A stretch of DNA of 64,000 nucleotides from Streptomyces resistomycificus (GCF_001514265.1 NZ_KQ948995.1:1-64000); one strand, 5' to 3'; shown: positions 8,802-21,247, counted from the stretch's first letter. Made by a program: numbers and translations. Notes: a model not told the origin generated them from the sequence alone.

Positions 8802-9611
8802 TCAGCGGGGGGTGGTCAGCGACCTCACGGACACCGGGAAGTCGAAGTAGGTGTCCGGGAAGGGCTCGGGCTTGTAGGTGTAGTGCCACCACTCCTCGGC
8901 CAGGTTCACGAAGCCGAGGCTCTCCAGGGTGGTCTTGAGGAGCAGGCGGTGGGCGCGCCGCTCGCCCTGGATCCGCGGGTCGAGGGTGTGCGAGAGGGTG
9001 TCGAAGCAGTCGAAGCCGGTGCCCATGTCGACGGAGTTGTCCGGAAAGCGCTCCTCCTTGGGGGCGTGACAGGGCACCAGGGGCTCGCCCGGGACGTACG
9101 GCCTGGTGGGCCGCGCGGGGAGCCTCACGATCGTGAGGTCCATGGTCGAGCCGCGGCTGTGGCCGGACTTCTCGGCAATGTAGCCGTCCGCGAACAGACG
9201 GGTCTTGTCCACGTCCGGGTAGAACTCGCCCTTCATGGCCTGGTCGTCGAGGTTCTTCGCCCAGCGCACGAAGTGGTTCACGGCTCGCTGCGGTCGGTAG
9301 CAGTCGTACACCTTGAGGGTGTACCCCTGGCGCAGGAGGCGGGTCTGCGCGCGGTGAAGCGCTTCGGCGGCGGGTCGGGTGAGGATGCAGATCGGTTGGC
9401 GGTAGCCGTCGATGCGCTCGCCGACGAAGTTGTGCGGCGTGAAGTAGCGCATCTCCTGGACGATCGTCCGGTCGACGGTGGCCAGGGCCACGAAGTCCCC
9501 TGGCGCCTTGGGCTCGGTGCCCGCCCGGGCGGTGGCGGGGGCGGTGGTCACGGCCAGCAGTGCGGTGAAGGCGGTGAACAGCCCGCGTACTGCGCGCGAG
9601 AGTCGTGTCAT
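8802..9611 (-). CDS. secreted D-Ala-D-Ala dipeptidase (VanX/DdpX family, M15)
   Basis: A zinc dipeptidase of family M15D, 269 residues from the chosen ATG. This start gives a signal peptide: MTRLSRAVRGLF, then a hydrophobic stretch, then ATARA. Catalytic features of VanX are present: the Arg in YDCYRPQRA, the first zinc ligands in SGHSRGSTMDLT, and the Glu-His pair in EEWWHYTYKP. It should act outside the membrane on D-Ala-D-Ala or on muropeptide-derived dipeptides. No vanH, vanA or two-component genes adjoin it, so I read it as cell-wall recycling and not a resistance cassette. Confidence 0.88.
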   Translation of the reverse strand: MTRLSRAVRGLFTAFTALLAVTTAPATARAGTEPKAPGDFVALATVDRTIVQEMRYFTPHNFVGERIDGYRQPICILTRPAAEALHRAQTRLLRQGYTLKVYDCYRPQRAVNHFVRWAKNLDDQAMKGEFYPDVDKTRLFADGYIAEKSGHSRGSTMDLTIVRLPARPTRPYVPGEPLVPCHAPKEERFPDNSVDMGTGFDCFDTLSHTLDPRIQGERRAHRLLLKTTLESLGFVNLAEEWWHYTYKPEPFPDTYFDFPVSVRSLTTPR

Positions 9612-9726
9612 GTCTCCTGCATCTATCAGGAGCGCGTTCCGTCGGGGAAGCGATCGGACGCGATTTCGCCTCGACGGAGGCATCGCTGCGACGGCCCTGC
9701 CCATGCGGCGCCGCCCGTGACACACT

Positions 9727-9743
9727 TCTGACGTTCCGTCAGA
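9727..9743. promoter_or_regulatory. inverted-repeat operator candidate before the DUF35-thiolase pair
   Basis: TCTGACG-TTC-CGTCAGA is a perfect 7+3+7 inverted repeat 20 bp before the TTG start of the DUF35 gene. Its size and position fit a TetR-family operator, a common type of regulator for acyl-CoA genes. The regulator is not in this neighbourhood. Confidence 0.6.
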
Positions 9744-9763
9744 TTTATTTCCGGGGAGGGAAA

Positions 9764-10213
9764 TTGTCGCGCACACGCACTCCTGTGGTCGCCGGGTGGT
9801 TCGCCGGCGACGGGGACGACTTCAGGCTGCTCGGCACGCGCTGCCGCGCCTGCGCCTCGGTCTTCTTCCCCCGCGAGGAATTCCACTGCCGCAATCCCGG
9901 GTGCCCCGGCGGCGGCGATCTGGACGAGGTGCCCCTCTCCCGGCGTGGGCGCGTCTGGTCGTTCACGGACAGCCGCTACCGCCCACCGTCACCCTATGTG
10001 ACCGATCCGGAACTTCCGTGGGAGCCGTGCACGTTGATCGCTGTGGAGCTGAAGGCAGAGCGGATGGTGGTGCTGGGACAGGCGGCGCCCGGGGTCACCG
10101 TGGCCGATCTGACGGTGGGCATGGAGGTGGAGGCCGTGCCCGGAGTGCTTCATGAGGACGCGGAGACGATCTGGACGACGTGGAAGTGGCGGCCGACGGG
10201 GGTGACGGTGTGA
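9764..10213 (+). CDS. DUF35 / OB-fold acyl-CoA-associated zinc-ribbon protein
   Basis: A 149-residue protein with a rubredoxin-like zinc ribbon followed by an OB fold. The ribbon cysteines are CRACAS and HCRNPGCPG. I chose the TTG start because GGGGAGGG lies 4-11 bp upstream. The longer frame would run through the promoter palindrome. DUF35 proteins bind CoA thioesters and form tight complexes with thiolase-like partners, for example ChsH2 with the Ltp2 aldolase in steroid side-chain degradation. The next gene overlaps this stop by 4 bp, which supports a stoichiometric complex. Confidence 0.88.
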   Translation: MSRTRTPVVAGWFAGDGDDFRLLGTRCRACASVFFPREEFHCRNPGCPGGGDLDEVPLSRRGRVWSFTDSRYRPPSPYVTDPELPWEPCTLIAVELKAERMVVLGQAAPGVTVADLTVGMEVEAVPGVLHEDAETIWTTWKWRPTGVTV

Positions 10214-11400
10214 GCGGTGAGGTGGCGGTGCTCGGCGTGGGCATGCACCCGTGGGGCAAATGGGGCCGCGGCTTCGTCGAGTACGGGGTGGCGGCGGCCC
10301 GCGCGGCACTGGCCGACGCGGGCCTGGAATGGCGGGAGATCGGTTCGGTCGTCGGCGCGGACACCGTGCGTGGCGGCTATCCGGGGTATGTGTCCGGGGC
10401 AACGTTCGCGAAGGCGCTGGGCTGGCAGGGGGCACGGGTCACCAGCGTGTACGCGGCGTGCGCGTCGGGGGCGCAGGCCGTCAACACCGCGCGCGGGCAG
10501 ATCCTTTCGGGCCTCGCGGACGTGGTGCTGGTGGTGGGCGCAGACGCCGCACCCAAGGGGTTCTTCCGGCCGGCGGGCGGAGACCGGCCCGATGATCCGG
10601 ACTGGTTGCGGTTCCGGATCCTCGGCGCGACCAACCCCACCTACTTCGGGCTGTACGCACGCAGGCGGATGGCCGTGCACGGGGACACGCTGGAGGACTT
10701 CGCACAGGTGAAGGTGAAGAACTCCGCCCTGGGCACGCTGAATCCGTACGCCCGCTACCGCAAGAGCGTCACCGCCGAGGAAGTCGCCGCCTCCGCCGTG
10801 GTCGCCGATCCGCTGCGGCTGCTCGACATCTGCGCGACCTCGGACGGCGGGGCCGCCGTGGTGCTGTCGAGCATGGGGTTCGCCCGCCGCCACGGGGCTG
10901 TTGATCCGGTGCGGATCCGAGCCGTGTCCACGGTGACACCGCGCTATCCCACGACCGTGCCGGATCTGCCGGACATCGCGACGGACTCCGCGGTGGCGGC
11001 CGAGCCGGCCGCCGCGACCTTCCGCGCGTCCATCGCGCGGGCGGCCTACGAGGAGGCCGGCATCGGGCCCGAGGATCTCGCACTGGCCGAGGTCTATGAC
11101 CTGTCCACCGCCCTCGAGTTGCAGTGGTACGAGGACCTGGGGCTGTGCGGGGAGGGCGAGGGTGCGAAGCTCCTGCGGGACGGCACGACGGCACTGGGCG
11201 GGCGCATACCGGTCAACACCAGTGGGGGGCTCGCCTCCTTCGGCGAGGCCGTCCCCGCCCAGGCGATCGCCCAGGTGTGCGAGGTGACCTGGCAGTTGAG
11301 GGGCGCCGCGGGTGACCGGCAGGTCGAGCGAGCGCGTGTGGGGATCACGGCGAACCAGGGGTTGTTCGGGCACGGGTCGGCGGTGATCGCGGTGCGGTGA
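10210..11400 (+). CDS. SCP2-type thiolase-like lipid-transfer protein
   Basis: A 396-residue thiolase-fold protein of the nonspecific lipid-transfer / SCP-x group. The GTG start overlaps the preceding stop (GTGA). The N-terminal nucleophile cysteine is kept in VYAACASGAQA. The C-terminal loop reads NTSGGLASFGEAVPAQ, where a thiolase has a GHP motif, so the catalytic His is replaced by Glu. With a DUF35 partner this fits an aldolase or other C-C cleaving role better than ordinary beta-ketothiolysis. The substrate is unknown, and no other lipid or steroid genes adjoin. Confidence 0.85.
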   Translation: MSGEVAVLGVGMHPWGKWGRGFVEYGVAAARAALADAGLEWREIGSVVGADTVRGGYPGYVSGATFAKALGWQGARVTSVYAACASGAQAVNTARGQILSGLADVVLVVGADAAPKGFFRPAGGDRPDDPDWLRFRILGATNPTYFGLYARRRMAVHGDTLEDFAQVKVKNSALGTLNPYARYRKSVTAEEVAASAVVADPLRLLDICATSDGGAAVVLSSMGFARRHGAVDPVRIRAVSTVTPRYPTTVPDLPDIATDSAVAAEPAAATFRASIARAAYEEAGIGPEDLALAEVYDLSTALELQWYEDLGLCGEGEGAKLLRDGTTALGGRIPVNTSGGLASFGEAVPAQAIAQVCEVTWQLRGAAGDRQVERARVGITANQGLFGHGSAVIAVR

Positions 11401-11584
11401 GGTGCGCCGGGAGCCATGGCGGGCGCGGGCAGAAGGGGTTGACGGGGGGCCGGTCGGCCACGGGGATCGGATGCGGGCCGGGCTCGGGGCGGGCGCGCGG
11501 CTGACCACGTACGCAAGGGCCCTCCCGTACGCTGTGTGACCGCCCGGAAATCCTGCGTGAACGTCTTATGAACTGGGCCTGGGC

Positions 11585-13237
11585 GTGCGCCGACGGAGCC
11601 ATCATGCTGCCGTGCGCACCTGGACGGACACTCTCCGCTTCGCCTTCCAACCGGTGGTCAACCTGACGACCGGCGGAGTCACAGGGCTGGAGATACTCGC
11701 GCGCCCGGAGACCGGAGACGTCCTGGCCGAAGCCCGCCGCGATCCCGAACTCGACGCTCGGCTGGCGGTGTCGGCGATCCGCTCGGCGCTGCGCCGGGAG
11801 ACTCTGCTCCCCCTGCACGTCAACGTGTTCGCCGGCACCCTGGCCGACCTCGGTGAGCTCACTCCCCTGCACGACGCCGTACGCCAAGGGGGACGGCTGC
11901 CGTGGGAGGTGACGATCGACGTCTGCCCGCCGTACACCCACGTGCCGCAGCAGGCTCTGCTGGAGACGCTGGCCGGGTTGCGGGAGCAGGGGTTCCGGAT
12001 CAGCGCGGACGGCGTCGGGGACGGGGACGTACCGCTGCGGCTGCTCATCGACATCGAACCCGACCTGGTGAAACTCGACGCCTCTTTGCTGGCTCGGCCG
12101 GCGGCGGTGCGGGCGATGCGGACCATGTGCGACGAGCTGGGTGCGTTGCTGTGCGTCGAGGGTGTGGAGACCGAGCTGCAGTGCGCCGCGGCGCTGTCGG
12201 CCGGTGCGCAGCTCGCGCAGGGCGAGTTGTTCGCACCGCCGTCCAGACTGCCGGCCGCGGACGTATACGTTCCGTCCCGCTCCCCCGGTGTCGTCGGGAC
12301 GCCGCGCTCAGGTCCGACGGTGCGGGAGTTCGTACGGCCCGCCGCCCTCCTGCCCGCGACCGCTTCCGCGAGCCAGGTGAGGGCGCTGCTGACGGGGTCC
12401 TGGGACGTGTCGGGCGTGCTGCTGGTGGACCGGGACGGGGCGCCCGTGCGGTCGCTGCACCGATCCCGCTTCCTGCTGTCCATGTCGGGGCGCTACGGCC
12501 ACGCCCTGTACGCCGACCGGCCCGCGGCCAAGCTCGGCGATCCGCCCCGGACGGTGGGCGTCGACGCCACCGCGTGGGAGGTTCTGGACGTGGTGGCCGT
12601 CGGCGACCGGGACCGGACGTCGGACGATGTGGCCGTGGTCGACCGGTACGGCCGGTGCGTGGGCGTCGTACGCCTCGCTGACCTTGTACGGGCGCTTGCC
12701 GAGAGCCGGGTCGAGGAGGCGGCCGGGCTCAATCCGCTGACGCGGCTGCCCGGTTCGGACGCGATCACCGGCGAGGTGGACCGGTGGATCGCGAACGGGC
12801 GTCCCTTCGTGCTGAGCTGGCTCGACGTCGACCACTTCAAGCGGGTGAACGACGGGGCCGGTTTCGCGGCGGGGGACGAGTTGATCCGGTCTGTGGGCCG
12901 GGCCCTGCAGCACGCGGCGTCCGGGACCGCGCGGGTGGGCCATATCGGCGGGGACGACTTCCTGGTGCTCGCCGAACCTGGGGAGCTGGAGCCGCTGGCC
13001 GCCTCCGTGTTGGACGTCCCGTGGTCGGCGGGAGGACGTCCGGTCACACTGTCCCTGGCCACGGTGCTGTGCGTGCCGGGCAGTGTGGCCGACCACCGGC
13101 AGGCCGCGGCGTGTCTGGCACCGCTCAAGCAGGCCGCGAAGTCGCTGGACGGGGCGAGCTGGGTGCTGGGCCGCGCCGGGTTGCCGGGGCACGAGGTCCG
13201 TCGAGGGTCGGGCGCGGCGACCGTGCGGGCGGGGTAG
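11585..13237 (+). CDS. degenerate EAL-GGDEF cyclic-di-GMP-type signalling protein
   Basis: About 550 residues. The start is either the GTG given or a GTG nine codons later (11612) preceded by GGAG. The N-terminal EAL domain keeps EILAR, the DLVKLD lysine motif, VEGVET and LAQGELFAPP. It changes the usual DDFGTG loop to DGVGDG and the ITE motif to TIDV. A CBS-like middle region follows (roughly residues 240-380). The C-terminal GGDEF domain has LDVDHFKRVND and HIGGDDF, so its signature is GGDDF, and no RxxD inhibitory site is visible. There is no membrane segment. It may be weakly active or a c-di-GMP/GTP sensor. Confidence 0.85.
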   Translation: MRRRSHHAAVRTWTDTLRFAFQPVVNLTTGGVTGLEILARPETGDVLAEARRDPELDARLAVSAIRSALRRETLLPLHVNVFAGTLADLGELTPLHDAVRQGGRLPWEVTIDVCPPYTHVPQQALLETLAGLREQGFRISADGVGDGDVPLRLLIDIEPDLVKLDASLLARPAAVRAMRTMCDELGALLCVEGVETELQCAAALSAGAQLAQGELFAPPSRLPAADVYVPSRSPGVVGTPRSGPTVREFVRPAALLPATASASQVRALLTGSWDVSGVLLVDRDGAPVRSLHRSRFLLSMSGRYGHALYADRPAAKLGDPPRTVGVDATAWEVLDVVAVGDRDRTSDDVAVVDRYGRCVGVVRLADLVRALAESRVEEAAGLNPLTRLPGSDAITGEVDRWIANGRPFVLSWLDVDHFKRVNDGAGFAAGDELIRSVGRALQHAASGTARVGHIGGDDFLVLAEPGELEPLAASVLDVPWSAGGRPVTLSLATVLCVPGSVADHRQAAACLAPLKQAAKSLDGASWVLGRAGLPGHEVRRGSGAATVRAG

Positions 13238-13554
13238 TGGCCGGAGTGGATGGGAAGAGGGCGGCTCGCAACCGTTGCCGTCGGCGACCTTGACGCTCCC
13301 TGGGTGCCGGTGAACACTTCCGATGTCGGTCGACATCGCCGTACATTCTCGGCGTATTCAGGCACTGCGCCGCGCGGGTCCCCCCTGAGCCGAGGCCCGT
13401 ACCCCCACGGGCGATTCGGCTGCGACGGCACGCTCGTCGTGGACGCCGGGCGGGGCGCGGGATTTCTCCCTGTCCTCGGCAGTTCGCCAAGGTAACCGCA
13501 CCCTGCACGGAGGACCGGGGCCGACCGTCCCGGGCCCGGGGCCTAGGAGCCGCC
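13238..13554. other. glpFK upstream region
   Basis: A 317-bp gap with no gene that I can support. It holds the glpF promoter region, including a near-perfect 18-bp palindrome at 13321-13338 and a ribosome site close to the glpF ATG. Confidence 0.6.
13321..13338. promoter_or_regulatory. palindromic operator candidate upstream of glpF
   Basis: CGATGTCGGTCGACATCG has 8-bp arms that pair perfectly and a mismatched central GT. It lies 217 bp before the glpF ATG. Glycerol genes in Streptomyces are controlled by the IclR-family repressor GylR. No such regulator is encoded here, so the binding protein is unknown. Confidence 0.45.
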
Positions 13555-14304
13555 ATGAGCAACGGAGACATTTTCGTCGGCGAGATCATCGGGACCGCGA
13601 TCCTGATCCTGTTCGGAGCGGGCGTGTGCGCCGCCGTCACCCTGAGATATTCGAAGGCCCGCGCCTCGGGGTGGATCGTGATCGCGTTCGGCTGGGGATT
13701 CGGTGTGCTGGCGGGTGCGTACACCGCCGCCCCGCTCTCCGGCGGGCACCTCAACCCGGCCGTCACCCTCGGCATCGCCGTCGACACCGGCGAGTGGGGC
13801 AAGGTCTGGGTCTATCTGCTGGGCCAGATGGTCGGCGCCATGCTCGGTGCCGTCCTGTGCTACCTCACGTACTTCGCCCAGTTCCAGGCCAATGTCCGGG
13901 AGACGGGCACCACGGAGGGCACGGCGGAGGAGCCGCTGGCGACGCTCGGCGTCTTCTCCACCATCCCGGAGATCCGGAACCCGGTCGCCAACCTGGTCAC
14001 GGAGATCATCGCGACCATCGCGCTCGTCCTGCCGATCCTCGCCTTCGGGCTGACGACGGGACTGGGCGAGTCCGGAACCCTCGTCCTGATCGTCTCGCTG
14101 CTGGTGGTCGGTATCGGGCTGTCCCTGGGCGGACCCACCGGCTATGCCATCAACCCGGCCCGCGACCTCGGCCCGCGCATCGTGCACACCTTCCTGCCGA
14201 TCCCGAACAAGGGCACCTCCGACTGGGGTTATGCCTGGATCCCGGTCGCCGGACCGCTGATCGGTGGAGTGCTCGCCGGCCTCATCTACAACGCAGCCTT
14301 CTGA
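13555..14304 (+). CDS. glpF: glycerol uptake facilitator (aquaglyceroporin)
   Basis: A 249-residue membrane channel of the MIP family. Both NPA boxes are present: GGHLNPAVT (N67) and INPARDLGPR (N200). The Asp after the second NPA is the aquaglyceroporin residue that widens the pore for glycerol. Six membrane spans and two half-helices can be traced. It begins an operon with glpK 21 bp downstream. Unlike the classical gyl operon, no IclR regulator precedes it and no glpD follows within this window. Confidence 0.94.
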   Translation: MSNGDIFVGEIIGTAILILFGAGVCAAVTLRYSKARASGWIVIAFGWGFGVLAGAYTAAPLSGGHLNPAVTLGIAVDTGEWGKVWVYLLGQMVGAMLGAVLCYLTYFAQFQANVRETGTTEGTAEEPLATLGVFSTIPEIRNPVANLVTEIIATIALVLPILAFGLTTGLGESGTLVLIVSLLVVGIGLSLGGPTGYAINPARDLGPRIVHTFLPIPNKGTSDWGYAWIPVAGPLIGGVLAGLIYNAAF

Positions 14305-14325
14305 AATCCAGCCCAAGGGGTAGCC

Positions 14326-15846
14326 ATGACGGACAACGCCGCGAAGTACGTCGCCGCAATCGACCAGGGCACCACCTCAAGCCGCTGCATCGTCTTCGAC
14401 CACAACGGCGCGATCGTCGCCGTCGACCAGCGTGAACACCGCCAGATCTTTCCCAGGCCGGGCTGGGTGGAGCACGACGCCACCGAGATCTGGTCCAAGG
14501 TGCAGGCCGTGGTCGCCGGGGCGATCGCCAAGGCGGGTCTGCGCGCCGACCAGATCAGCGCGCTCGGCATCACCAACCAGCGCGAGACCACGGTCCTGTG
14601 GGACCGCGCTACCGGCAAGCCCGTGCACAACGCGATCGTGTGGCAGGACACGCGTACGGCCGCTCTGTGCAACCAGCTCGGCGGCCCGGACGGGCAGGAC
14701 CGTTTCCGCGAGCAGACCGGGCTGCCCCTGGCCAGCTACTTCTCCGGCCCCAAGGCGGCCTGGCTGCTCGACAACGTGCCCGGCCTCAGGGCGCGCGCCG
14801 AACGGGGCGAGATCGCCTTCGGCACCATCGACTCCTGGCTGATCTGGAACCTCACCGGCGGCACGGACGGCGGGCAGCACGTCACCGACGTGACCAACGC
14901 CGGCCGGACCATGCTGATGAACCTCGAGACGCTCCAGTGGGACACCTCCATCCTCGCCGCGATGAACGTGCCCGAGGCCGTCCTGCCCGAGATCAGGTCC
15001 TCGGCCGAGGTGTACGGCACCGCGGTCGGCCAACTCGCCGGCGTGCCCGTCGCGTCGGCGCTGGGCGACCAGCAGGCAGCGGTGTTCGGGCAGGCCTGCT
15101 ACGACGTGGGCACGGCGAAGAACACCTACGGCACCGGCAGCTTCCTGCTGCTCAACACCGGCAACCGGCCGGTGCCGTCGAAGAACGGGCTGCTGACGAC
15201 GATGGGTTACAAGATCGGCAGTGAGGCACCCGTGTACTGCCTGGAGGGGTCGATCGCCATAACGGGCGCGCTGGTTCAGTGGTTCCGGGACCAGCTCGGC
15301 ATCATCCGTACCGCCGACGAGATCGAGCCCCTCGCGGCGAGCGTCGAGGACAACGGCGGGGCCTACATCGTGCCCGCGTTCTCGGGTCTGTTCGCGCCCT
15401 ACTGGCGTTCCGACGCGCGCGGTGTCGTCACCGGACTCACCCGGTACGTCACCAAGGCGCACCTCGCGCGCGCGGTGCTGGAGGCGACGAGCTGGCAGAC
15501 GCGGGAGGTCGTGGACGCCATGTTCCAGGACTCCGGGGTGCAGATCACCACCCTGAAGGTGGACGGCGGCATGACGAAGAACAACCTGCTCATGCAGCAC
15601 CAGGCGGATGTGCTCGGCGTGCCGGTGATCCGGCCCAAGGTGTCGGAGACGACCTGTCTGGGCGCCGCCTACGCGGCCGGTCTCGCCACGGGTGTGTGGA
15701 ACGACCTGGACGAGCTCAAGTCGCACTGGCAGAAGGACGTCGAGTGGACACCCGGCATGGAGACGTCGGTGCGCGACCGTGAGTACCACAACTGGCGCAA
15801 GGCGGTGGAGAAGAGCTTCGGCTGGCTGGAGGACGGCGAGGGCTAG
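14326..15846 (+). CDS. glpK: glycerol kinase
   Basis: A 506-residue FGGY-family kinase that phosphorylates glycerol to sn-glycerol-3-phosphate, trapping glycerol brought in by GlpF. The N-terminal phosphate loop is AAIDQGTTSSRCIVF. ITNQRETTVLWDR and IVWQDTRT form the glycerol pocket. The C-terminal domain has GTGSFLLLNTG and LKVDGGMTKNN. Length is standard. A strong hairpin follows the stop. Confidence 0.97.
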   Translation: MTDNAAKYVAAIDQGTTSSRCIVFDHNGAIVAVDQREHRQIFPRPGWVEHDATEIWSKVQAVVAGAIAKAGLRADQISALGITNQRETTVLWDRATGKPVHNAIVWQDTRTAALCNQLGGPDGQDRFREQTGLPLASYFSGPKAAWLLDNVPGLRARAERGEIAFGTIDSWLIWNLTGGTDGGQHVTDVTNAGRTMLMNLETLQWDTSILAAMNVPEAVLPEIRSSAEVYGTAVGQLAGVPVASALGDQQAAVFGQACYDVGTAKNTYGTGSFLLLNTGNRPVPSKNGLLTTMGYKIGSEAPVYCLEGSIAITGALVQWFRDQLGIIRTADEIEPLAASVEDNGGAYIVPAFSGLFAPYWRSDARGVVTGLTRYVTKAHLARAVLEATSWQTREVVDAMFQDSGVQITTLKVDGGMTKNNLLMQHQADVLGVPVIRPKVSETTCLGAAYAAGLATGVWNDLDELKSHWQKDVEWTPGMETSVRDREYHNWRKAVEKSFGWLEDGEG

Positions 15847-15877
15847 TCGCACGCGCGCGTGGCGTGCGCCACGGACA

Positions 15878-15913
15878 GCGGCCCGTACCCCTGTCGGCGG
15901 GGGTACGGGCCGC
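15878..15913. terminator. hairpin between glpK and cvnD
   Basis: Two perfectly complementary 14-bp arms (15878-15891 and 15900-15913) flank an 8-nt loop. It lies between two converging genes and can stop both transcripts. Confidence 0.85.
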
Positions 15914-15918
15914 GCCCC

Positions 15919-16504
15919 TCACGTCGTGACGGTCTGACGGCGTTCCGCCGCGTACGCCATCGCGTGCTGGACCACGCCGATGAGGACCTCCTTGACGGAC
16001 TCCCGGTCGCGGGCGTCGCACAGCAGCAGGGGCACGTTCTCGTCGAGGTCCAAGGCCATCCGAACGTCCTGGATCGGATAACGGGCCGATCCCTCGAAGC
16101 AGTTGACGCCGACCACGAAGGGGATGGAGCGCCGCTCGAAGTAGTCGACGGCGGCGAAGCTGTCCTCCAGGCGGCGTGTGTCGGCGAGGACGACGGCTCC
16201 GAGGGCGCCCTCGGAGAGCTCGTCCCACATGAACCAGAAGCGCTCCTGACCGGGCGTGCCGAAGAGGTACAGCACCAGGTCCTCGCGCAGGGTGATGCGG
16301 CCGAAGTCCATGGCCACGGTGGTGGTGTGCTTGCCCTCCACGCAGCTGGTGTCGTCGATCGGGCGCCCTGCCTCGGTGAGCAGTTCCTCGGTGCGCAACG
16401 GCCGGATCTCGCTGACCGCGCCGACGAGGGTGGTCTTGCCCACGCCGAATCCGCCGGCCACCAGGATCTTGAACGTGACGGGCTCGACCGGGGGCTTGCC
16501 GCGC

Positions 16505-16524
<20 letters not shown>
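15919..16524 (-). CDS. cvnD: conservon small GTPase CvnD
   Basis: A 201-residue Ras-like GTPase of the Streptomyces conservon family. The P-loop is GGFGVGKTT. The G3 motif is LFGTPGQERFWFMW. The usual NKxD is replaced by VNCFEG, typical of this MglA-like group. In other conservons cvnD directly follows cvnC. Here its start overlaps by 20 bp the end of a 5-oxoprolinase gene, and cvnC lies about 3.9 kb upstream. It is expected to work at the membrane with CvnA, CvnB and CvnC as a G-protein-like switch. Confidence 0.93.
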
Positions 16525-20152
<3,628 letters not shown>

Positions 20153-20371
20153 ATCCGTCTCCCCGGTCGCACTGCTCGGAACCGTGTCTGCGGGCCGGGG
20201 GCGGACCTGCCGCAGACGGTCGTCGACGATCAGTCAGATCATATCCGGAGGGGTGTTCCGGCGCCTGGTCCGCACCGGTCGGAGTCGGCCGGTCATCGCT
20301 CCGGGCAGCCACCGGCCCAACGGCAGGTGACCGCACCCGAGGGCCCGGCCGTCGGTGACCGCCTCACGGCG

Positions 20372-20407
20372 CCGACCGGGCCGCCTCCCCCGGGGGCGGG
20401 CGGTCGG
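20372..20407. terminator. hairpin after cvnC
   Basis: CCGACCG (20372-20378) pairs with CGGTCGG (20401-20407), and the inner GC-rich arms continue the stem. It touches the cvnC stop. It implies that transcription from cvnABC is at least partly stopped before the oxoprolinase and cvnD. Confidence 0.65.
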
Positions 20408-20803
20408 TCACAGCGCCCTGAGGCCGTTGATCACGTCCCGCAGAATGCTCTCGTCGGGCAGTTCTGCGGGGGGCACGGGGCGGTTGACGTGGACGAACTC
20501 CGCGTCCACGAGGTCGCCCACCAGGACCCGGACCACCCCGATGGGCAGGTCGAGTTCGGAGGACAGCTCGGCGACGGACTGCGGAGCGTCACGGCACAGG
20601 TCGACGATGTCCACGTGCTCCGGGGACAGCGAGTGGTCGCCTTCCGGGTCGTCCGCGTGGCTCTCCGTGACGACCACCGCGATGAGGTCGAGGCGGTGCT
20701 GGCCCGCACTGGTGGTGCGGCCGCGCGTCATGGCGTACGGACGGACGACCGGTCCGGCCTCGTCGTCGAACCAGTGACTTCTTCCCTGACCCTCAGTGCT
20801 CAT
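20408..20803 (-). CDS. cvnC: conservon protein CvnC (DUF742)
   Basis: A 131-residue DUF742 protein, the third member of a conservon. It has the family features SHWFDDEAGPVVRPYAMTRG near the start, a winged-helix-like middle (SVAELSSELDLPIGVVRVLV) and the C-terminal signature ILRDVINGLRAL. It is 9 bp downstream of cvnB. In the one biochemically studied conservon (Cvn9) the four proteins form a membrane complex. The exact role of CvnC is not known. Confidence 0.93.
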   Translation of the reverse strand: MSTEGQGRSHWFDDEAGPVVRPYAMTRGRTTSAGQHRLDLIAVVVTESHADDPEGDHSLSPEHVDIVDLCRDAPQSVAELSSELDLPIGVVRVLVGDLVDAEFVHVNRPVPPAELPDESILRDVINGLRAL

Positions 20804-20812
20804 GCCATCCCA

Positions 20813-21247
20813 CTACCCGCCCGCGGGCAGATCGGTGCGCGGAGCGGCGCCCAAATGTACGCCGACCCGCTTCACCAGGAGTGTCATCTCGTACGCCACC
20901 AGGCCCACGTCGGAGTCCGCGTCCGAGAGGACGGCGAGGCAGCTGCCGTCACCGGCGGCGGTGACGAACAGGAAGGCGTCGTCGAGTTCGACGACCGTCT
21001 GCCGGACGTTGCCCGCCTCGAAGTGGCGGCCCACGCCCTTGGCGAGGCTGTGGAACCCGGAGGCCACGGCCGCCAGGTGCTCACTGTCCTCCCGGGTCAG
21101 GTCACGGGACAGGCCCGTCGGCAGGCCGTCGCCGGAGAGCACGAGGGCCTTACGGATGCTCGCCACACGGTCCACCAGGTCGTCGAGCAGCCAGTTGAGC
21201 TCACCCGACTTGCCCGCGGTGTGGCCGGTCGCCTTCGGTGCGGTCAT
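20813..21247 (-). CDS. cvnB: conservon roadblock/LC7 protein CvnB
   Basis: A 144-residue roadblock/LC7-domain protein. It opens with ELNWLLDDLVDRVASIRKAL and carries the roadblock beta strands through LAVLSDADSDVGLVAYEM. Roadblock proteins act as GTPase partners or activators (compare MglB), so CvnD is the likely client. The start codon overlaps the cvnA stop by 4 bp, indicating translational coupling. Confidence 0.93.
   Translation of the reverse strand: MTAPKATGHTAGKSGELNWLLDDLVDRVASIRKALVLSGDGLPTGLSRDLTREDSEHLAAVASGFHSLAKGVGRHFEAGNVRQTVVELDDAFLFVTAAGDGSCLAVLSDADSDVGLVAYEMTLLVKRVGVHLGAAPRTDLPAGG

Noticed and set aside
8802..9611. VanX-like gene as part of a glycopeptide resistance cluster
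   Set aside because: No vanH, vanA or vanRS genes lie nearby, and the protein has a signal peptide. A cell-wall recycling role is more likely.
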